Assembly (NCBI GenBank): GCA_009760855.2
Contig: WPIO01000008.1
Location: 7,620,501-7,684,500, forward strand
From: Cristatella mucedo
Taxonomy: Eukaryota > Bryozoa > Phylactolaemata > Cristatellidae
DNA length: 64,000 nucleotides
Direction of reading: 5' to 3'
Shown here: piece by piece, positions 30,341 to 64,000 of the stretch
How the letters are laid out: every line of letters starts with the position of its first letter
Numbering within the stretch: the first letter of the stretch is position 1
The notes under the pieces: model-generated
Database searches by the model: none
Seen by the model: only the letters and a program-made list of their open reading frames with translations
What the model was told of the DNA's origin: nothing
Position numbers and translations under genes: made by a program

Positions 30341-30580
30341 TTATCCATTAGCCAAGTACATAAAAATTTCACTTAAACGCTTAAAATTTCTCATAAAATC
30401 TCCGCTTACATCCTTCTGGTAATAATAATTTAATCCTTTCCAATCTCTTAGCATGATCATCCTTAAACTGCCTTCATTAGCACTTAACTCACTTTCACGA
30501 TTCAATATAACATTACATAAATTAATTGTTGCTCTCCGATTTCTGAATGTCCAATCATCAAAACTCGGAAAGTTACTCAT
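30341..30580 (-). CDS. Unassigned island ORF, 79 codons (minus)
   Basis: MSNFPSFDDWTFRNRRATIN, NVILNRESELSANEGSLRMI, DWKGLNYYYQKDVSGDFMRN is a natural-looking, charged protein without interruption. No family was recognised. It lies at the right end of the island. Confidence 0.4.
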   Translation of the reverse strand: MSNFPSFDDWTFRNRRATINLCNVILNRESELSANEGSLRMIMLRDWKGLNYYYQKDVSGDFMRNFKRLSEIFMYLANG

Positions 30581-30849
30581 TCTTTGTATGCTCTTAGAAA
30601 ATGTTTCTTTTATATGAAAGTAAACATCGTCCTACTGCTGAACCTCGTATCGTATACTATTTACTGCGATAAAACGTCATCCCTCTGCTGAAATGCGTAG
30701 TAAGGCATTCGTTTTATAAAAACATGTTTTATACCGCCTGACTGAGATTTAACCTCAAACCTAGGTTTAAATTGGCTTCCTGACGGAGCGGCGGAGCTCA
30801 TCTGCTAAGAGCTAGCTAGAACCGGTTTGAGGTTCAGCAGCCATGCGAT

Positions 30850-30975
30850 AAAAAAATTACATTTATTTTGGTCTAGTATTGCTGTTTTGAGTAGTGGTCT
30901 GACTATAGGCTTTTTGAAAGGTGCTAGGACATGACCTGAGGCTAATGATAGTTATGGTGTTAGTTATGTATGGCA
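30850..30975 (-). mobile_element. LINE reverse transcriptase fragment in the island
   Basis: Read on minus, SLASGHVLAPFKKPIVRPLL and K, then AILDQNK, matches the N-terminal RT segment also seen at 47.7 kb (FKKAVVKPLMK). Short and truncated. Confidence 0.65.
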
Positions 30976-31049
30976 GCAACAGATCTATGCATCGTAGAAG
31001 CAGGACAGTGGAGATAGGACCTAGCAGACTAGACAAGAACAATATGTGA

Positions 31050-31239
31050 AAGGAAGAGAGAGAAAGGGTGAGAGAGAGACACACAGACAGAGAGAGACAG
31101 ACAGACAGAGACTGAGAGAGAGAGAGAAAAGGGGAGAGGAAGAGAGAGACACGGAGAGAGTGAGAGATAGAGAGAGCGAGAGGCAGAGAGTGTGAGAGTG
31201 ACAGATAGAGAGAGTCAGAGAGAGACGCACACAGACACA

Positions 31240-31321
<82 letters not shown>

Positions 31322-31372
31322 AAATGAAGGAAGAGAATGGCAGAAGAAAAGGTGAGAGGGGGAGAGAGAGAA
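31050..31372. repeat. (GA)n microsatellite
   Basis: About 320 bp GA-rich, pure at 31240-31315, near the right boundary of the island. Confidence 0.95.
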
Positions 31373-31379
31373 TGGTAAG

Positions 31380-32464
31380 TTGGCGACAGCGATGACAGAA
31401 AGGAGCGTAAGAGTTAAACCGTGGGATGGAATGAAGGATATCGTACAGGATTAGACAGAATAACTTTTAGGCTAGATAAAATTACAATTCCACTACCAAA
31501 CAAGCCTGCTTAAACTCACGAATCAAAACATGTTCCAGTTACAACATTTCCAATGATAATGCGGTACAAGCTACACCCAGATTTGTGGAATTTATTAACT
31601 TCGCAGGTCACTATCGTGAGCCGAACGCACATACATTAAACATCGGCTTACATCTGACGTCTCGGCACGCCGTAGCGATATACAAGCCATCCTTGACAAT
31701 CACAAGGAGTGCTATTAAGCATGCAGATACATACTCGCTTGGTTGTATCAAGCGGCTCGGCAGAGCTTCTCAAAATCGACTGCAGCAGAAGTGCCACATT
31801 TGCAGGCGCTAAGTCTCTTGTCAACTTCAGGACAGTGGCCGATGCCAGAAAGTAATGTGAATAAGAACAGCAATCGCTGCCAGTAACTGACACTTGTGCC
31901 CGATTGAGCAAGCAAGGTTACATGAAAGGCACTTTCGGTCAGAGGTCAAAGGTCAGACCTCGGACCGGTCATTCCGATACCAGCTCCCCCACTGTTCGCT
32001 GCTTCACCAGAATCAAGCCAGCGAGCAGACAGCGAGGCCTTAAAATCACACAACTAGCAATAGAATATGCATCATCAACTGCACTTCTGTACACGTTTGC
32101 ACTTGTTATATGCAATGTCGGGTGCATATATAGCTGAATGCCAGACTTGGCAAAATGGACTTCATAAAATGTGCATGTGCTTCATAAACACAGCAGCAGG
32201 CACTAAAAGTGCTCACAAGCCAACCATGTGTGCATCCACCTTCTATTCCAGTATGACAGTGTATATCAGTGTGAAGTCTCAGTGAGTACCAATCATGAAG
32301 TGCGCTTTTTCAAATGCAAACCAATGATAACACGAATAACTTGTCTCGCTCAAATTCCGAGAGCAGATCAGAGGCAGCAGGCATTTGTGCACATCCATGT
32401 CAGCCAAGCTGGGATCGGTTTGGTGTTTGTACACCAGTCACGTGCAGCAGCAGCACCAACGACT
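31380..32464. other. 3' flank of LRSAM1 and right edge of the island
   Basis: The stretch 31421-31560 still carries a viral-like plus frame (WNEGYRTGLDRITFRLDKIT, then TAA). Composition becomes host-like from about 31.6 kb. No gene is seen between 31.6 kb and the LRSAM1 stop. Confidence 0.45.
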
Positions 32465-58848
<26,384 letters not shown>

Positions 58849-60120
58849 CCCCGCTCATCCGCTAGGCTAGCGGAGTCACTGGCCTGAAATAAATCACCGC
58901 CACAGCTTCGCTCCAGACAAACCAGAGGACGACGCAAACGTCCGACCAACGAAAGCGAAGGCGGCGGAGTATCGCGGGTGGGGGCAAGGAATGAGCATCG
59001 GAGTGGCCGATCGATGCCAGCCCTACCCTATCCCGTACGCAGCGAAGCTTGAGCGGGCCACAAGCTGGCGGATGCGCATGGGTGCTGAGCATGCCGAGCG
59101 ACTCTGAGGAGGCGCGGGCCACAGTTGCGTATGGGAAGAAACTGGGCAGCCAGTGGAGCAGGTCTCGAAGAGACGAGGGCCAATGGCGATGCGATCGCGA
59201 CAAAAGACGAAACGACCTGCGCAGCAGCAGCAGCCGCGCCGTGACTGGCCGCTGCAGTGGGCTCCCACCCTCCGAGAACCACTGTCCTACCAGACACGTT
59301 ACCGCTAGCTCCACAACTTAAGCCGCGATCGTCGCCATCGTTGGGCGCGGTGGTGGAATCCCCCTCCGTGACCGGAAGCTGAGGGGTGTCACAACACAAA
59401 TGCCGTACGGTGACGCATGGCTAGAAAATACCCCAGCCGTGGCCGCAGGCCGGCCGGCTGACCACCGAGCGGCCGTCTCCTTCATTTTCTGCTCTCAGGA
59501 AGCAGAATAAAAAGAAAGAGAAAAGCGGACAAATCAAATTCCACGTTCAAACTGTGGCTGCTCTCGACATAGCTTCAGGGGCATGGGTGATATGACCTTG
59601 GCCTAGAGTTATGTTTCTCCTACCTCTCAGGCTGCCTAGGCGAAGCCGCTTGTCTGACCCAATTACTGAGGCCTAGCTGGTCAAGCGACAACGCCGACGT
59701 CCCCCTCCACCAGCGAACAGATTAACTTTTAGAGGGTAGCGGCCCGCATCCTGCTGTGGCTTCGGAAAATTGCTGGGTCTTAGCCGTGCGTGCCCTTGAA
59801 GATATAGCTGCCACCTACATAAGCGTTACTCAAATGTAAATTGCAAACGGCGATCGACCTTTGATGTTGCTTCGATGCTCAAAATTTAAAGCCAGCGCGC
59901 TGTTCCGTTCGCGAGTCACGAAACTGCAGCCTCCGAGATGCCGGAGTGAGCATCGCTTAGACAGTGCTTAAACTCGTGTCCACCGTAGCCGGGACTAAGC
60001 TAGCTGCAGAATGGATCTGACGTAGGCTGAACTCGAGCGATGAACCCCCTTATTCCGAACGGATCGATCGTGGGTGGCCTGCTGGGGCAGCACTAATGAG
60101 TCCACCCTTATGGTGTACGA
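58849..60120. promoter_or_regulatory. Presumed LRSAM1 promoter and 5' flank
   Basis: GC- and CpG-rich sequence directly upstream (to the right) of the LRSAM1 start, most marked up to about 59.5 kb. I see no TATA box or other specific element, and no supported gene. The call rests on position and composition. Confidence 0.35.
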
Positions 60121-60139
60121 TCGGTGCACCGCCTATTTT

Positions 60140-61055
60140 GGGAGGTAATAATAATGGTAAGACATTTGTCTAGTGCTTTAAAAGACTATTCTTTTTCTAG
60201 GGGCTATAGGTATGCTGGAAAAGAATTGAGTCTATTGCTTTCTAATAACTTGCATAACCTCAGTTCACAGGCACCAAGTGCTAAGGAAACACGTGAGTTT
60301 GTTACTGTCTTTAGGTGTCAAGTCAGGGGATGTGGTGTCAGTCAGTATTAGATTCCAAGTTTTTGGATCAAAGGAACTCAAGGTCCGGTCTCCGATTTGA
60401 GGTTGGCTAAAGGCACGGCTAAACGACTTCAGTCGTAAGAGCAGATGGTGCGATGGGAAACCTTATTAGGAAGCATTTCAGATATATAGCGCCAGAGCAA
60501 GAGAATGACAGAACCTAAAAGTGAGTCACAAAACATTCGCGACTGTCACGACAGACTTTATTGCAGAGTTTGCACAAGCTGTAAGCTGCCTACAGCCTAG
60601 GCAGGTTCGGCCCAGTAGTTAAGGTGCTAGCCTTTAACAACCGAGGTCACGGTGAATGCATCTGGAGACCGAAATCGTGGGCTCGAGCTCCTATATGTGA
60701 AGCGTCTGAACAGAGATTAGGTTGTCTTAGGGTGCTCTGTAAATGAATTATATTAATATGTATTAGGCACGAAAATCAAGTAGTAGCAGACATCGATATG
60801 TCACAAATGCGATGAACAGCTTGGCTTTGGTATCCGACGTACCTAAATGACAGGAGGCAGACTTAGCTGTGGATCGGATTTAGATTTGGTCAGCTAGTGG
60901 CCATTTTGAAGCAGGGCATCCAGACCGTTCACCCTTAAGTAAGCCAGCCCATTTTGAGGGTAAGGCTTTTGTAATGTCTGATTTGACATTGGGTTTGCCT
61001 ACAGCTAATGGTGCAGTTTTACGGTCATTCATATTTTTAAAAAGTCACTGCCATC
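60140..61055 (-). mobile_element. L2-like LINE fragments split by a SINE
   Basis: Tail-like TAATAATAATGG, RT C-terminal DNA blocks (GTCAAGTCAGGGGATGTGGT; GGTCCGGTCTCCGATTTGAG), then after the SINE at 60.61 kb the internal block also seen at 37.2 and 46.8 kb. Confidence 0.6.
60610..60757 (+). mobile_element. tRNA-headed SINE with LINE-derived tail (family B)
   Basis: GGCCCAGTAGTTAAGGTGCT and CGTGGGCTCGAGCTCCTATA, then GAAGCGTCTGAACAGAGATT and GGGTGCTCTGTAAATGAATT. Plus-strand counterpart of the copies at 3.8 and 53.4 kb. Confidence 0.78.
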
Positions 61056-61074
61056 CAAGTGTGATTGTCGGCAG

Positions 61075-61625
61075 CTTTTGATACATTTGATCCCAAAAAT
61101 CCTTCCTGGGGTCCTGCCGTCTTGCCTAGGCATCACAAACATAGTGCTGCAACAGCCTAGGTCTTATCTAAGCGGGAGAATTCATGGAGTGGATGTCAAT
61201 AAAAAGCGATCATCAAATGACACTTTGACGCATTGTGTGCCTTGTGGATCAGTTTTGGTTCCACTCCTTTTCACAGCTCTCCTTCCTGCCGATGTAATTA
61301 CTAAGCACAATCTATATAATTCATTTTTTTCAGACACGAAAGTGTACTTGTGCTTTGATCCTTCACTGCCTCCATCATTTCAAACTCTCTCAGCTCGCTA
61401 ACAGCATGCCTTGCTAAGTAATATGTGAATGGCAGCAATTTTTTCAAATTAAAGGATGACCAACTTCGTAATTATAGGCAAACCAGATTTACTCAGAAAC
61501 AGGAAAGCCTAACTCTCTCTACCTGCTTGACCAGCATTTCTCTTATAGACTCAGCGTGGAATCAGTCTTCGAAAATGATTCGTCACTCAATGAGCACATC
61601 ACAGGCTCCATAATCAAGTCTGTCT
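61075..61625 (+). mobile_element. L2-clade LINE RT fragment
   Basis: Frame pieces RSYLSGRIHGVDVN, CVPCGSVLVPLLFTALLPAD and VITKHNLYNSFFSDTKVYLC parallel the RT at 43.3 kb. The catalytic YADD is degraded to FSDT. Confidence 0.75.
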
Positions 61626-61973
61626 ACTTTAACTTACGTAAAACTGTGCAAAAAATTCGTGCTCCCTGAGAAATGGTGCTTCATTCCGAGTCTTGCTCGC
61701 GGTAATGAGCGACTAAGGTGAGACTACCCTGCAGAGAATAGAAGCACTTGAAAAAGAAATGAATGCAAAATAACAAACAGAACCAATTCTCAAAATATTT
61801 ATTCAATTGTAACCAGGCCTGAATGCAGCCTGGTCAGCAGTCATTTGTCCGGTAAACAAATCTTGTACAACAGCTATTCCTTCAACACATTAGATGTGGC
61901 AGGCTAACGGCAATGCTATGCATGGTCACGTGACTTCCAGTAGAACCAGCCCTTTCGCAGGCCGAGGCCGCGA

Positions 61974-62045
61974 TCAACTGTCTGCAGCAAGCAGGGCCTC
62001 GACGACGTCCTTGTCTGACAGAAGGCGTGTACTCGCCACAATCAC
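61974..62045 (-). CDS. Possible terminal exon of an unidentified gene
   Basis: After the acceptor CCGTTTTGACTAG, the minus strand reads VIVASTRLLSDKDVVEALLA and ADS, then TGA. It looks like a genuine protein end. A candidate upstream exon near 62285-62340 (RMQKLQKEVLFALENVCHCM) has a good acceptor, but its phase does not match, so the link is unproven. No family recognised. Confidence 0.3.
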   Translation of the reverse strand: MIVASTRLLSDKDVVEALLAADS

Positions 62046-62456
62046 CTAGTCAAAACGGAAAGAAGGTCAGACTACTGCGCTGCTACGATTTTCATATGCA
62101 TTACAGCACAGATGCATGGAAAAAGCATTTCTAAATTAGACATCATTAATAAGCTTTTTTGGCTAAGGTATCCAAGAGCATCGTCAGTGACCCTACCCAC
62201 AAGTTTGACAGAAACCACGAGCACGAAAGCACGTACATGTGAGCACCGTGAGTTGTGATGGGGGGCTCCCACCACCACTCATGCAATGGCAGACATTCTC
62301 AAGAGCAAAAAGCACTTCCTTCTGTAGCTTCTGCATCCTACTGGAAAACAGGAGGGGATCCTGCAAGCTGCAGAGCCCCAGAGATGCTCCAAACTCAGCT
62401 GCTGCCGGTTCAGTGTTATTTATGATATTTTCCTATTGATATTAATAGAAGCTGAA

Positions 62457-62523
62457 GCACACACACACGCACACACACATATGCACACACGCACACACAC
62501 ACACAGTATATGTGTGTGTAGTG

Positions 62524-62561
<38 letters not shown>

Positions 62562-62601
62562 TGTGTTTGTGTGTGTGTGTGCGTGTGTTTGTGTGTGTGT
62601 G

Positions 62602-62666
<65 letters not shown>

Positions 62667-62750
62667 CATGTGTGTGCGGGTGTGTCCGCTCGTGTGTGTG
62701 TGTGTGTGTGTGTGTTTGTGTGTGTTTGTGTGTGTGTGAGCACACACGAA
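62457..62750. repeat. (CA)n/(GT)n microsatellite
   Basis: About 290 bp of CA then GT, pure over 62600-62665. The Cys/Val and Thr/His ORFs here are repeat translations. Confidence 0.95.
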
Positions 62751-64000
62751 CACAAAGGGACTGTCAAGGCCGCCTATAATGGCTGGTGGGCCCAAAAGGT
62801 TCCGACTCTGGTATAAAAAGCACTACTGCAACCTGCTGCAATCATGAGAAGTAAAAAGAATACGTTTGTATAACCACTAAGCAAGTTTTAGTACAAAAAT
62901 ATTGATTTGGTGCAAAAATGAAAGTGTACAACCAACAATAAGCAATTCCCTATCTGAGCCGCTCCGGCATGGGACGAGCTAGGCGCCTGCCAACTCATGA
63001 AAACAGCAATTCTTTAGACGGTGATGTGACCCACGTGAGCTCAGAGCCTTCTAACCACTTCACCTCGGGCACACTCGTGTGATTCCACATGAAGATTGAC
63101 TAGGCCACTCAGTTAGTGTAAAGGCCCTTAACTAAATTGAACAGTGTAGCAAAGAAATATTGACTGCCCTTAGCAGCATGCTTAGACTCATTACTCTGTC
63201 GGAAAAGGAAATTGTCTCCACGACGGCTTGTTTCACAAGGTACTGCAACTTTATGGAGGAGTTCTAAATAGATGTCTTGCGTTATGATGCCAGGTATCCG
63301 CAACAGAAGCAGCCCCAAATCATGACCACTTTGCTGACAAATTTAGCCTTGTCCTTTGAGTCAATTATCACTGAAACCTTTATTGGAGCACCGACGCATG
63401 TACTGAATCACATTTTCACTTAGCTAAAAGGGCAAATTTACTCTCATCGCCCGATTTGATTTAGCACCTGTCTTTGCTGGTTCAGTGTGTTCTCGCCCTA
63501 GGCCATTCCAAAGGATCCCATGCTTGATGGACACAAGTGCTTCCTTTTTTTTTGATCCGGGCAAACACACCCTGTTTATCTATCTAGTCAATGCCTAGTC
63601 GAAACCCACCAACTAGCTTCCTAGTAGTAGCGAGCAGGCTTTCAGCATGAACCTTAACAAGTGTGAAATAAAGTCTAAACCATAACTTTTTATAAGACTG
63701 TCCCAGTGGGTGTAGTGACATGTGGGTGGTAGGGTCCTTTTTCGTAAGCAATGACACCAGTCGTAGCCATCTTCTTCAGGCAATACCTCACTGCAGTTAC
63801 ACCAATTCAAAACCGTATAACAATTGCAATGCTATCCAGTACTATTTAGTGCAAAGCCCACATTTGGCCCTTGGTAAAGGCAGGTATCAAGCATGCGGAT
63901 TGGCAGTACTGTGATGCAATGTTATTTTCATACTACTGTAGACTTCTAGTACCTCCAAAAGTAGACAATGCAATCGTTTTTTAAGGATCAGTACAAAAAG
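62750..64000. other. Right end, no feature assigned
   Basis: Moderately AT-rich sequence without a recognisable gene or repeat. A T9 run lies near 63546. Confidence 0.4.

Larger units (their letters stand above)
13450..31600. mobile_element. Decayed Polinton/adintovirus-like element (AT-rich island)
   Basis: About 18 kb of AT-rich, gene-dense DNA lies between the convergent anoctamin and LRSAM1 genes. Visible gene remnants: integrase-like (29.2 kb), double-jelly-roll capsid-like (25.3-26.5 kb), two fibre/collar-motif loci (16.4-18.0 and 27.65-28.25 kb), a possible AP2 domain and several unassigned frames on both strands. The frames are broken by stops and frameshifts. Size and the integrase/capsid/fibre combination fit Polinton-type elements. 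I did not recognise a protein-primed polymerase, a packaging ATPase or a maturation protease, and found no terminal inverted repeats. The ends are inferred from composition. LINE pieces at 19.1, 22.8 and 30.9 kb and R3 at 28.97 kb inserted later. Confidence 0.6.

Noticed and set aside
13450-31600. Contaminating contig or assembly chimera
   Set aside because: Host LINE and R3 repeats found elsewhere in the window are nested at several places inside the island.
13450-31600. Nuclear mitochondrial or bacterial insertion
   Set aside because: No rRNA, tRNA or respiratory genes were seen; the recognisable pieces are integrase, capsid-like and fibre-like.
13446-31610. Terminal inverted repeats of the element
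   Set aside because: Comparison by eye of both edges found only short coincidental matches (for example GTACAGGATTAG at 13.56 and 31.45 kb, in direct orientation).
29965-31612. Shared ATTAACTTCGCAGG at 29.97 and 31.60 kb as a duplicated end
   Set aside because: Fourteen identical bases are expected by chance in a 64-kb window and the flanks do not match.

Overview
The window is nuclear DNA of an animal, most likely an invertebrate. It holds two spliced genes with GT-AG introns and clear metazoan orthology, copies of an L2-clade LINE, tRNA-derived SINEs and long microsatellites. I cannot name the species. Both genes were rebuilt by hand from splice sites and reading phase, and every exon junction closes in frame except where I say otherwise.

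Layout. Positions 301-12077 (+) hold the last ten visible exons of an anoctamin (TMEM16) gene; its 5' part lies left of the window. Positions 32465-58848 (-) hold what looks like a complete LRSAM1 gene: 20 exons and 726 codons, with N-terminal leucine-rich repeats, coiled coils, a SAM domain and a C-terminal RING. The human protein is about the same length. The two genes converge tail to tail. Positions 59-64 kb contain the presumed LRSAM1 promoter, more LINE and SINE debris, a large CA/GT microsatellite and one possible terminal exon of a further minus-strand gene.

The spacer between the genes, about 13.45-31.6 kb, is foreign in character. It is much more AT-rich and packed with broken protein-coding frames on both strands. 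I recognise an integrase-like fragment (29165-29461), a double-jelly-roll capsid-like gene (about 25.3-26.5 kb), and two loci with the repeated fibre/collar motif G-x-M-[TS]-G...N-x-I...DA-x-x-K-x-Y (16.4-18.0 kb on minus, 27.65-28.25 kb on plus). There is also a possible AP2-type DNA-binding domain and several unassigned genes. Gene content, size (about 18 kb) and integrase point to a decayed Polinton/Maverick- or adintovirus-like element. Host LINE copies (19.1, 22.8 and 30.9 kb) and a host repeat (28.97 kb) sit inside it, so it is a real, old resident of this genome and not contamination. I found no terminal inverted repeats.

Many interruptions in the element's frames are TAA or TAG in otherwise coherent protein. 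This could be decay, or could mean that the source used a different genetic code. One site in the integrase argues for decay, and the evidence is set out in the findings.

The rest is introns filled with an L2-like LINE ending in a conserved 3' tail plus (ATT)n, two tRNA-headed SINE families (one sharing that LINE tail), minisatellites and microsatellites.
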